From Paeniglutamicibacter sp. Y32M11 (GTDB taxonomy: Bacteria; Actinomycetota; Actinomycetes; Actinomycetales; Micrococcaceae), in contig NZ_CP079107.1 in NCBI RefSeq assembly GCF_019285735.1, forward strand, positions 1,364,001 to 1,428,000: a stretch of DNA of 64,000 nucleotides, in the 5' to 3' direction. Position 1 is the stretch's first letter. Every line of letters begins with the position of its first letter. Shown one piece after another: positions 9,638-17,609 of the stretch. The notes under the pieces were generated by a model, which saw only the letters and a program-made list of their open reading frames with translations, was not told where the DNA came from and did not search any database. The translations under genes were made by a program, and so were the position numbers.

Positions 9638-11695
9638 ATGGTTTTGCTGACGGCCCGGGAACCAAACCCCGAGAAAGACGGCGCGGCACGAGGCGTTCTT
9701 CCGGCGGGAATCGATCCACAGGCACTCAAGCGGCACCTGATCAACCTGTCGGACGGACGCTTTTCCGCCGGCGGGCAAATGCGCACCACCCCGGAGGACG
9801 TTCAGGCGATCTTCGCACGCCACCTACCCGAGTTTGTTGCCGCCAACGGCGGACGCGACGTCCCATTGCTCTTGTGGGCCCACGGCGGGCTGGTGGATGA
9901 AAACTCGGGAATTCTCGGGGCAGCGCGCCAGATCCCGTGGTGGCTGGCCAACGGGGTCTATCCGATCTTCTTTATCTGGGAAACCGGGCTCTTTGATGCC
10001 ATCGCCAGCCTGCTCGGAGCCGCCCCGCGCGAGGCGGAGATCGCTGTCCCGGCCGAGCGGGGCTTCCTGCAGGACGCCTGGAACAAGGCCTTGGAACTGC
10101 TAGCTCGCCCCGTGGGACCCAAAATCTGGGGTCAGATGAAACTTAGCGCCGCTCAATCGGTGGCCGACGACGGCGGTGCGCTGTATGTGGCCCGGGAGCT
10201 GGCCGAATATGTTCAGAAAAACCCGCAGGCCCTTCAGCTGCATGCGGCCGGGCACTCGGCCGGCGCGATCTTCCATTCGCACTTCCTGCCGGCCTACGCC
10301 GGGCTGGATGCTGGGCAGGGCTTCTCCACGCTGAGTCTGCTGGCCCCGGCCATCACCACCGACAACTTCAAGCAACGACTGCTGCCGCTGTTGGGGACCG
10401 CCAACGGGGTAGATCACCTGGGTATGTTCTCCATGGACTCGAAGCTGGAGGAGGAAGATAACGTCATTGGTCTCTACCGGCGCTCGCTGCTCTGCCTGAT
10501 TCGCGCCTCACTGGAGGTCGAGCCGAACACCCCGATTCTGGGTCTGGCGGAATCGGTGGCCTCCGACGAATCGCTGACCCAGCTCTTCGCCTCGGCGAGG
10601 GCCGACGCGACCTGGTCGATATCCGCAGGCGGACCCAAGTCGGGGCGCAGCGCCGCGCGGTCTCACGGTTCCTTCGATGATGACCCCGATACCATGACCA
10701 GCGTGCTGTGCCGAGTACTGGGCCGCGAGGACGTCATCGGGTACGGCGGCGCCCGGCCGACTCCGGAACCTGCTGCCGCCGTGAACCCCGCGCCGTCCAT
10801 CGTGGTACCGGACCTCGGGCACGGCGCCAGCTCCGGCCCAGCCGGAGAACGCTACGCCCTCTGCGTGGGCATCAACGACTTCCAGAACCTACCGCGCGGT
10901 TCGTGGCTTAACGGCTGCGTCAACGACGCAAACGACTTTGCCCAGGTCTTGGGGGCTGGGTACGGATTCACCGACCGCCAGATCGAGGTGCTCACCGACG
11001 CCGGTGCCACCAAGGCAGCGGTCATGGGCAAATTGCGAGCGGCCATGGACCGGGCGGCAAACGACGGACTGAAGCACCTGGTCTTCACCTTCTCTAGCCA
11101 CGGAACCCAGATCCCGGATACCTCGGGTGATGAAGCAGACCAGTCGGACGAGGCCTTTGCCACCTATGACCTGAACCAGGCCGGGGACCAATGGGACCCG
11201 GCCACCCTGATCTCCGATGACGAACTCCACGACCTCATTTCCCGGGCGCCGCAAGGGATGCTGGTCGAGGTGGTCCTGGACACCTGCCATAGTGGTGACG
11301 GACTCAAGGCGCTGGACCTGCTGCCCGGGCGGCGCCCACGGTTCCTGCCCCCACCCACGCCGATCGGCCTGGAGCGCACGGCAACGGCGGACCCACGGGC
11401 CTTCCGCGACCTCGTGTCACGCACGGGCGCCGGGGCGCGCCCGGTGCTGCTGGCAGGCTGCCGCTCGGACCAGACCTCTGCCGATGCGATATTCGAGGGA
11501 CGTTATAACGGCGCGTTCACCTACTACCTGCTGCAGGAGCTGCGCACCGACCCCACCCGCACCCGCAAGTTGATTCTGGCCGCCGTCATCAAATCACTGA
11601 CCAAGGGCCGCTTTGACCAGCGCGCGCAACTGGAAGGCCCCGTCGCGGCCAAGAACTCGCCGTGGGGCAGCGCCTTCGCGCCCCGTTCGCGGTGA
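9638..11695 (+). CDS. Caspase-like (C14) peptidase with N-terminal alpha/beta-hydrolase-like domain
   Basis: A 685-residue two-domain protein. Residues about 70-290 look like an alpha/beta hydrolase: LLLWAHGGLVDE near 77, and the nucleophile-elbow-like GHSAG at 205-209 (Ser207). Residues about 405-685 are a caspase/metacaspase fold starting RYALCVGINDF, with catalytic His488 in FTFSSHGTQ and Cys550 in VVLDTCHSG, each after a hydrophobic strand as in family C14. No signal peptide or membrane helix is seen, so it should act in the cytoplasm. The ATG follows an AGGAG site. The stop is three bases before the next metallopeptidase gene, so the two are co-translated. Substrate and trigger are unknown. 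The family may cleave after basic residues as metacaspases do, but nothing here fixes specificity. Confidence 0.88.
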   Translation: MVLLTAREPNPEKDGAARGVLPAGIDPQALKRHLINLSDGRFSAGGQMRTTPEDVQAIFARHLPEFVAANGGRDVPLLLWAHGGLVDENSGILGAARQIPWWLANGVYPIFFIWETGLFDAIASLLGAAPREAEIAVPAERGFLQDAWNKALELLARPVGPKIWGQMKLSAAQSVADDGGALYVARELAEYVQKNPQALQLHAAGHSAGAIFHSHFLPAYAGLDAGQGFSTLSLLAPAITTDNFKQRLLPLLGTANGVDHLGMFSMDSKLEEEDNVIGLYRRSLLCLIRASLEVEPNTPILGLAESVASDESLTQLFASARADATWSISAGGPKSGRSAARSHGSFDDDPDTMTSVLCRVLGREDVIGYGGARPTPEPAAAVNPAPSIVVPDLGHGASSGPAGERYALCVGINDFQNLPRGSWLNGCVNDANDFAQVLGAGYGFTDRQIEVLTDAGATKAAVMGKLRAAMDRAANDGLKHLVFTFSSHGTQIPDTSGDEADQSDEAFATYDLNQAGDQWDPATLISDDELHDLISRAPQGMLVEVVLDTCHSGDGLKALDLLPGRRPRFLPPPTPIGLERTATADPRAFRDLVSRTGAGARPVLLAGCRSDQTSADAIFEGRYNGAFTYYLLQELRTDPTRTRKLILAAVIKSLTKGRFDQRAQLEGPVAAKNSPWGSAFAPRSR

Positions 11696-11698
11696 ACG

Positions 11699-13324
11699 AT
11701 GTCAGTGCCGACACCGCATCGCGCCGGAGATCTGAGCTCACTGACGGTGCTGGCCCAGGGACCGCACTTGATGGACGCCGCGGATCAGCCCATGACTCAC
11801 ATCCTGCGTGTCCCCAGCGAACGACTGCTCACCGGACCGTTGGGCGCACGCCTAGAGGTGGTGGTGCTTGGTCCGCGCGGGCGCAGGGAAAACCAGGTCT
11901 TGAGCCTCGGCGACTGGGGAGCGGAAGACATCACCCCGCCGACGGATCCCGCGAACCTGCCAACGGACCGCCGCTTCCTGGCTCAGCAGGCCTACGCGGT
12001 GGCGGCACACACCCTGGCGTCTTTCGAGCGGGCGCTGGGGCGTCGGATAGGCTGGGCCGGCGGGCGCAGGCTGACGCTGTACGCCAATGATCCGATCGAC
12101 TACCGCAACACCGGCTACTCCCCGGAAGACTGCTCCATCAGGTTCGGGATGATTCACGATTCACGGCACCACAACAAACTCCCGCTGGTGCTCTACCGGG
12201 ATCTGGTGGCGCACGAGGTCACGCATGCAGTGATCGACGGATACCGGCCGCGCTGGGGTGATGCCCACGCCGGGGCCGATCAGCTGGCGCTGCACGAGGC
12301 GCTCGCCGACCTCGTGGCCATGCTGGGGGTCTTCACCGCCGAATCCGTGGTGGAAAAGATCATCACCGTGGAACTTCAGACACCCGGCGCCACCCTGGAA
12401 TCCATCGATTCGACGCTGCTAGCTTCGGGACTCTTCCGCTTTGCCGACAACCTGTTCAGTCACGACAAGGCGGCACGCGATCCGCTGACCGGGGAGCTGT
12501 CGGCGAACTGGCGCCAAGATACCGACCCTCATCGGCGTGCCGCCGGGGTCGTTCGCGCGGTGCTGGGAACCGTACTGCGGTTGTGGCGGGCGGAGCTGGG
12601 GCGTCCGGGTCGCCGCTCAAGTGTTCACCAGGTGGCAGCGGCCGGTGCCCGTATTGGCGAGCGGGTGCTGAACATGCTGCTGCGTGGCCTCGCCTACATG
12701 GCCCCGGTCGATGTGGGATGGGAGGATTTGCTGCGCGGGATCCTGGCCGCCGACGCGGTGGTGGTCCCGCAGGACGAGCGCAACTACCGCGGCGCGCTGC
12801 GCTCCTGCTTTGCGGAGGTCGGTATCCTGGCCGGGCCGCCCCATGCCCTGGACGGGATGGCCGAAATGCGGGAGCTCAATTACCCGGTCCGACTTTCCGC
12901 CCTGGGTGCGGACCCCGACGAGGTGCTGCGTTTCATTTGGGATAACCCCTCGCTGTTGGATGCGGCCAAACTCGATCCGGTGGCAAGGATCACCATCGAC
13001 CGGGTGCGCCCCAGCCTCAGGATCAGTCCCGATGGTTTTGCCGTCGCGGAAATCGGGGCTTCCTTTGTCCAAGAACTGCGTCTGTCCCCGGCCGAGGCCA
13101 AGAGGCTGGGCCTGCGCACCACGGCGGCGGTGGTGTTGCGCGGCGGGGGCCTCCTGCGCTTTGACGAGGGCGGACGGTTGTGTTTTGCCGCACTGAAGCC
13201 GGTGCTGGATGTGGGACGCCAACAGGAACTGATCAACGGGGCCGATGCCGCACGCAGCGCCGCCCAACGGATGGGCAACTCGATGTTCCACCCACCGGCC
13301 GCATCGCAGGCTCCAACACCTTGA
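11699..13324 (+). CDS. Gluzincin-like metallopeptidase (M4-like)
   Basis: A 541-residue protein with a zinc peptidase core: HEVTH at residues 172-176 in LVAHEVTHAVIDGYRP, and the probable third ligand Glu200 in LHEALADLVAMLG. The EALAD segment resembles the EAISD segment of thermolysin. The spacing between the second His and Glu is a little longer (24 rather than 20 residues). No signal peptide or pro-domain is visible, unlike secreted thermolysins. Residues 420-540 form a separate, unrecognised C-terminal part. The start is three bases after the caspase stop codon, so the two are almost certainly one operon. Confidence 0.8.
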   Translation: MSVPTPHRAGDLSSLTVLAQGPHLMDAADQPMTHILRVPSERLLTGPLGARLEVVVLGPRGRRENQVLSLGDWGAEDITPPTDPANLPTDRRFLAQQAYAVAAHTLASFERALGRRIGWAGGRRLTLYANDPIDYRNTGYSPEDCSIRFGMIHDSRHHNKLPLVLYRDLVAHEVTHAVIDGYRPRWGDAHAGADQLALHEALADLVAMLGVFTAESVVEKIITVELQTPGATLESIDSTLLASGLFRFADNLFSHDKAARDPLTGELSANWRQDTDPHRRAAGVVRAVLGTVLRLWRAELGRPGRRSSVHQVAAAGARIGERVLNMLLRGLAYMAPVDVGWEDLLRGILAADAVVVPQDERNYRGALRSCFAEVGILAGPPHALDGMAEMRELNYPVRLSALGADPDEVLRFIWDNPSLLDAAKLDPVARITIDRVRPSLRISPDGFAVAEIGASFVQELRLSPAEAKRLGLRTTAAVVLRGGGLLRFDEGGRLCFAALKPVLDVGRQQELINGADAARSAAQRMGNSMFHPPAASQAPTP

Positions 13325-13407
13325 CCCCGGCCTCGGTAGGGTGGACGATTTGAATGGTGGCTGAATCATCCAGACGGCAACGGACGGGCGAAGGGGGGCT
13401 GCCCACC

Positions 13408-14163
13408 ATGGGCATTGAGGATGGGCTACGGCATTTTCACTATGGGCTGTGCCTGATGCCGTCGTGGGGGCTGTGGCGTAACGGGTGCGAGATCGAGGTC
13501 TCCCTCCGTCAGCAGCGACTTCTGGCTGTTTTGGCGGTACACGGCGCCTGTCGACGCGAATTGATAGCGGGAATGTTATGGCCCGAGTCGCCCGAGAGTT
13601 CCGCGCTGGATAACCTGCGGGTGAGCATCCACCGCGTGACCAGCGGCCTGCCCAACCTGATTCACACGAACCGGCATGTGCTGGAGCTTTCCGAATGGGT
13701 CGGGGTTGATCTGCATCGGGAATGGGAGGTGCTTGAGGGAACTGCAGGTCCCGGGAACGACAAGCCTCCCGGCACCACACCCCTGCTGCAGGGCTGGTAC
13801 GAAGACTGGGTGCTCAACGAACAGGTCCGGCTGTTACAGGCCCGGACCGCCTATTGGCGCAGGACCGCGTTGCAGTGCCTGGCCCGCCACGACTATGCCG
13901 GCACGGTGGAATCGGCGGCCCAGGGGTTGTTCCTTGATGTGTTGGACGAGGCCGCGCTGGAAATTATGGTCGTTGCGCAGCTGGCCCTGGGCCAGTGTGT
14001 TTCGGCGTTGCAGGCGATTGTTGGATTCCGCAGCAGGGCCCGGAAGGAGTTGGGCATAGCCGGTTCCCCGACGTTGGACCGACTCGAGACCCAGGTGCGC
14101 CGTGCCGCGAATGCTCCGTACGCCGGGTTCTCCGTCGGCGGACCGGATAGATGGAGCATCTAA
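13408..14163 (+). CDS. SARP/BTAD-like transcriptional regulator
   Basis: A 251-residue protein resembling Streptomyces antibiotic regulatory proteins. An N-terminal winged-helix region (EIEVSLRQQRLLAVLAVHG ... ELIAGMLWPESPESSALDNLRVSIHRV) is followed by a helical bacterial transcriptional activation domain (about residues 125-240, with LFLDVLDEAALEIMVVAQLALGQ and FRSRARKELGIAGSPTLDRLETQ). The ATG at 13408 follows AAGGGGGG; a longer form from 13354 has no clear ribosome site. It sits inside the protease block. Such regulators bind tandem repeats with an 11-bp period, which are present before two genes of the block. Confidence 0.75.
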   Translation: MGIEDGLRHFHYGLCLMPSWGLWRNGCEIEVSLRQQRLLAVLAVHGACRRELIAGMLWPESPESSALDNLRVSIHRVTSGLPNLIHTNRHVLELSEWVGVDLHREWEVLEGTAGPGNDKPPGTTPLLQGWYEDWVLNEQVRLLQARTAYWRRTALQCLARHDYAGTVESAAQGLFLDVLDEAALEIMVVAQLALGQCVSALQAIVGFRSRARKELGIAGSPTLDRLETQVRRAANAPYAGFSVGGPDRWSI

Positions 14164-14218
14164 TCAGGCTCGCGGTGGAGGTGCATCGCCGACACCCCAC
14201 GCCCCGGCAGGTCATGGA

Positions 14219-14247
14219 GCGGTAACGGGCTGATAATTTCCCGGTCA
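14219..14247 (+). promoter_or_regulatory. Tandem repeats with 11-bp period upstream of the coiled-coil gene
   Basis: GCGGTAA at 14219, CTGATAA at 14230 and CCGGTCA at 14241 follow each other at 11-bp steps. CAGGTCA at 14208 may be a fourth unit. The first 23 bases share GCGGTAACG-N6-TAATNTCC with the site before the caspase gene. TACGCT at 14260-14265 could be a -10 element. The likely ligand, by inference, is the SARP-like protein encoded just upstream. Confidence 0.45.
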
Positions 14248-14365
14248 TGGATGCGCGCCTACGCTGAGGCATCACCGCGGCGGACGGGTGGGGGCCGCTA
14301 GGGGCAAGAGGGCGGTTCTGACACCGTGGGCGTCTTTCGTGGTGAGTCCACAAGGGGAGAAAACC

Positions 14366-15250
14366 ATGGAGAATATCCAACAGGGCACCGATGTCGTTTT
14401 TGAGCGGCTCGTGGCCGCCCGGCGCGAGCACGTTGTTGCCCTTCAGAAGGCGCAGTCCAAGGAGCTGGCGGACCTCGAGACTCGCGGGCAGAGCCGGCTG
14501 GCCAGCCTGAAGAAATCGTTGCCCAAGGAACTCGCGGCCTACCTCACCCAGCAGGAAGAGGCCGAGTCCAAGGTAGCGGCGGCAGCGCTCAAGGACAGTG
14601 AAACCGCGGCCGCTCGGCTGGCGGAGGCGGAGGCGAGTGAGTCCACAGCGCTCCAACTGGTGCTGGGCAACGGACCGGCGGCCGCCGCCGTGGGCTGGCT
14701 CAGCCCGTATTACGGAACCCTGCACGGTTCCGACGGATCGGTGTATTGGCAGGGCTACAACCCCGGCAACATCGATGCATCGTGTTACGCCAACGGAGCG
14801 GGCTCGGGCATCTTCGGCACCGGTGTCGGTTCGTTCACGGTGTACATGGATTGGTGGTTCACCTTTAATGCACCGGAGAACCGCAACTACGCGCAAACGG
14901 TCTATGTGCCGTTTAACGGTTTCTACATCGTGCGTGCCGATGACGGCTGGTTCGATTCGAAGCAGGCCAATGTCGACATTTCGCTCTCGGCCACCGGCTA
15001 CCAGTACAACTACAAGCCCACGGGAAATGCCAACGTGCTCTCGGTGGGCAACGACAACATCAACGTCAACGATCGCTTCGACGGCTGGCGCACCATGTAC
15101 TACTCCGATCTCTTGGGAGCAGACCGCGCTTACCTGCTGGTGAGCGCCAAGCTATCGGTGTATGCGCGCGGCGGCGGTTCCACCGCACAGTTGGACTTCG
15201 CCAGCGGCAACGCCAACTACTTGGGCGTGCCTCTGGTCTACGTCAGCTGA
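14366..15250 (+). CDS. Coiled-coil plus beta-rich protein of unknown function
   Basis: A 294-residue protein I do not recognise. Residues 1-95 are strongly helical and charged, rich in Ala, Glu, Lys and Gln (ERLVAARREHVVALQKAQ, then KELAAYLTQQEEAESK), and likely form a coiled coil. From about residue 100 the composition changes to Gly, Tyr, Trp, Asn and Asp with alternating hydrophobics (GSFTVYMDWWFTF, QTVYVPFNGFYIV), suggesting a beta-sandwich or lectin-like domain. No signal peptide is visible. The ATG is chosen for AAGGGGAG upstream. Given its neighbours it could be a substrate, adaptor or effector of the proteases, but this is inference. Confidence 0.8.
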   Translation: MENIQQGTDVVFERLVAARREHVVALQKAQSKELADLETRGQSRLASLKKSLPKELAAYLTQQEEAESKVAAAALKDSETAAARLAEAEASESTALQLVLGNGPAAAAVGWLSPYYGTLHGSDGSVYWQGYNPGNIDASCYANGAGSGIFGTGVGSFTVYMDWWFTFNAPENRNYAQTVYVPFNGFYIVRADDGWFDSKQANVDISLSATGYQYNYKPTGNANVLSVGNDNINVNDRFDGWRTMYYSDLLGADRAYLLVSAKLSVYARGGGSTAQLDFASGNANYLGVPLVYVS

Positions 15251-15261
15251 AATGCCATTCC

Positions 15262-15304
15262 GCGCGGTGCTGTGCCGGGTCAGCTGCCCGGCACAGCACC
15301 GCGC
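15262..15304 (+). terminator. Strong hairpin between the coiled-coil and astacin-like genes
   Basis: GCGCGGTGCTGTGCCGGG and its exact complement CCCGGCACAGCACCGCGC flank a 7-base loop, an 18-bp perfect stem that begins 11 bases after the stop codon. No T run follows. It may end most transcripts so that the metallopeptidase gene is read through only partly, or it may protect the mRNA 3' end. Confidence 0.6.
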
Positions 15305-15347
15305 CCACCACCCCATCCCTGCACCACCGGCTTGTGAAGGAACCCCC

Positions 15348-16373
15348 ATGAAATACAACAACCAGCCGCTCTGCGTCCCGCGGAACCCGGCACCACGCCA
15401 ACTGCCCCCGGGCATGCCCATCGAACGCGAACGCCTCCTGCGACTGTTGGCCAATGTGTGGGTCAACGGCACCGAACTGCACTACTTCCTCATCGATGGT
15501 GCGGAGCCGCAGCGCAAGGCCGTGCGTGACGCCTTCGCCGAATGGAAGGCACTGCCGCTGGGCTTGGACTTCACCGAGACCACCACCCGCGCGGCCGCCG
15601 AGGTACGGATCTCCTTCGATGCGGCCGATGGTTCCTGGTCCTATGTGGGCCGGGACGTGCTCGGGATTCCCGCCACCGAGGCGACCATGAACTTCGGTTG
15701 GGATTTGACCGACGACTACGGGCATACCACCGCGTTGCACGAGATCGGGCACACCCTGGGGTTACCGCACGAACACCAGAACCCGTTCTCCGGCATCGTA
15801 TGGGACGTGGAGAAGGTCTATGCCTACTTCACCGGATCCCCGAACTTCTGGACCCGGGCGCAGACCGAGTCGAATGTTCTGCAAAAGTTCTCCACCACCG
15901 AGGTGGATGGCTCGGCCTGGGACCCGGACTCCGTGATGGAGTACTGGTTCCCGGCCGGACTGATCCTCCAACCCGCGCAGTACAGCAGCGGGCTGATGCC
16001 CGCCGGTGGGTTGTCGGCTCCCGACCGCGAATGGGCCAAGAAGTTCTATCCGGGTTCGGTGCCGGGGCCCGAGGTTCTGGTGCCCTTCGTCTCCCGGCCG
16101 CTGAGTCTGGGCCCCGGCGCGCAGGCCGACTTCGTTTTGGAACCGGAGGCCTCACGGCAATACACGATCGCCACCTTCGGCGCCTCGGACGTGGTGCTGG
16201 TGCTCTTCGAAGACGACGGCGGCACGCTGCGCTACCTGGGCGGGGACGATGACAGCGGCACCGGGCTAAACGCCAGGCTGCGTGTGCGATTGCTGGCCGG
16301 GCGGCGCTACGTGGTGCGGCTGCGTCTATACTGGGCCGGCGGAAGTGGGGATACCTCGATCATGTATTGGTGA
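15348..16373 (+). CDS. Astacin-like metallopeptidase with C-terminal PPC-like domain
   Basis: A 341-residue zinc peptidase of the metzincin clan. The motif HEIGHTLGLPHEHQNP (residues 131-146) matches HExxHxxGxxHE of astacins. The Met-turn SVMEYW at 195-200 supplies the expected Met and Tyr. Residues about 245-341 resemble a pre-peptidase C-terminal (PPC) beta-sandwich, with LGPGAQADFVL and DDSGTGLNARL. Astacin and PPC proteins are normally secreted, yet the N-terminus MKYNNQPLCVPRNPAPRQLP shows no signal peptide. The ATG at 15348 follows GAAGGA. It is the last gene of the protease block and is convergent with prpC. Confidence 0.85.
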   Translation: MKYNNQPLCVPRNPAPRQLPPGMPIERERLLRLLANVWVNGTELHYFLIDGAEPQRKAVRDAFAEWKALPLGLDFTETTTRAAAEVRISFDAADGSWSYVGRDVLGIPATEATMNFGWDLTDDYGHTTALHEIGHTLGLPHEHQNPFSGIVWDVEKVYAYFTGSPNFWTRAQTESNVLQKFSTTEVDGSAWDPDSVMEYWFPAGLILQPAQYSSGLMPAGGLSAPDREWAKKFYPGSVPGPEVLVPFVSRPLSLGPGAQADFVLEPEASRQYTIATFGASDVVLVLFEDDGGTLRYLGGDDDSGTGLNARLRVRLLAGRRYVVRLRLYWAGGSGDTSIMYW

Positions 16374-16398
16374 TCCGTAGTAGCGATCCCCGGGCACA

Positions 16399-16449
16399 AA
16401 AATGGCCGCTTGGCCAGAGATACCATCTCTGTTGCCAAGCGACCATTTT
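16399..16449. terminator. Bidirectional hairpin between the astacin-like gene and prpC
   Basis: AAAATGGCCGCTTGGC pairs with GCCAAGCGACCATTTT (one mismatch). Inside it CAGAGAT-ACC-ATCTCTG forms a second stem. The A and T ends give a T-rich tail in either direction, fitting a terminator shared by two convergent genes. Confidence 0.8.
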
Positions 16450-16455
16450 CTGCGC

Positions 16456-17592
16456 TTACAGCGCGCGCTGCTCCGGGCCGTTGTAGGCGGAGAGCGGGCG
16501 GATCAACGCGTTGGACGCCCGCTGTTCCATGATGTGAGCGGTCCAGCCGGTAATGCGAGCGGCGATAAAGATCGGGGTGAACATCTCCGTATCGAAGCCC
16601 ATCAGGTGGTACGTCGGACCGGCCGGGTAGTCGAGGTTCGGCTTGATGGCCTTGGCCTCGTCCATCGCGGCTTCCAAACCGTCGTAGAGGCCCAGCATTT
16701 CGCCGCGACCATAGTGCTCGATCATCTTATCCAGCGCGGACTTCATGGTCGGCACGCGCGAGTCCCCGTGCTTATAGACGCGGTGACCGAAGCCCATGAC
16801 CTTCTTCTTGGCGGCCAGCGCTTCCTCCATCCACGTCTTGGCGCGTGCCGCGGCATCCTCACGAGATTCGTTTTTATCGATCCCGATTTCGTGGAAGGTG
16901 TGCATGACTGCCTCGTTGGCGCCGCCGTGCAGCGGGCCCTTGAGGGCGCCGATGGCTCCGGTGACGGCCGAGTGCAAATCCGAGAGCGTGGAGGTGATCA
17001 CGCGTGCGGTGAAGGTGGAGGCGTTGAAGGAGTGCTCCGCGTAGAGCACCATCGAAACGCGGAAGGCATCAACCACTTCCGGCGCTGCCTCCTCGCCGAA
17101 GGTCATCCACAAGAAGTTCTGCGAATAGTCCAGGTCCTCGCGCGGTTCCACCACATCAAGACCGCGCCGGCGTCGCTGGTCGTAGGCGACCACGGCCGGG
17201 AACGCGGCAAAGAGTTCCTTGGCCTTGGACAGCTCGGCGGCCGGGGAGGAATCCTCGGCCAGAGCGTGGTTGGCACCAATGACCGACACTGCGGTGCGTC
17301 CCACATCCATCGGGTGGCAATTGGTCGGCAGCAGATCGATGGCTGCCTTGACGTTCGGCGCCAGGGCGCGTCCGGCACGTTCGGCCTTCACGAATTCTGC
17401 CAGTTCGCCCGCGGTGGGCAATTCGCCGGTCCAGAGCAGCAGAGCCACCTCTTCAAAGCTCTTGGCCGCGGCCAGATCCTGAACGGGGTATCCGCGATAC
17501 AACAGGGAATTGGTGTCCGGGTTGACCTTGGAGACGGCCGTGTAGTCGACGACGACTCCGGCCAGACCCTTCTTGATTTCAGTTTCAGTCAT
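16456..17592 (-). CDS. prpC: 2-methylcitrate synthase / citrate synthase family
   Basis: Condenses propionyl-CoA with oxaloacetate in the methylcitrate cycle. The 378-residue protein has the citrate-synthase features KGPLHGGANEAVM and GFGHRVYKHGDSRVP, and the short length typical of PrpC. The start ATG at 17592 has AGGAG seven bases upstream; GTG at 17595 would be too close. It is the third enzyme gene of the gntR-prpD-prpB-prpC operon, 17 bases after prpB, which favours methylcitrate over citrate synthase. Confidence 0.92.
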   Translation of the reverse strand: MTETEIKKGLAGVVVDYTAVSKVNPDTNSLLYRGYPVQDLAAAKSFEEVALLLWTGELPTAGELAEFVKAERAGRALAPNVKAAIDLLPTNCHPMDVGRTAVSVIGANHALAEDSSPAAELSKAKELFAAFPAVVAYDQRRRRGLDVVEPREDLDYSQNFLWMTFGEEAAPEVVDAFRVSMVLYAEHSFNASTFTARVITSTLSDLHSAVTGAIGALKGPLHGGANEAVMHTFHEIGIDKNESREDAAARAKTWMEEALAAKKKVMGFGHRVYKHGDSRVPTMKSALDKMIEHYGRGEMLGLYDGLEAAMDEAKAIKPNLDYPAGPTYHLMGFDTEMFTPIFIAARITGWTAHIMEQRASNALIRPLSAYNGPEQRAL

Positions 17593-17609
17593 CACTTCGC
17601 TCCTGTTTC

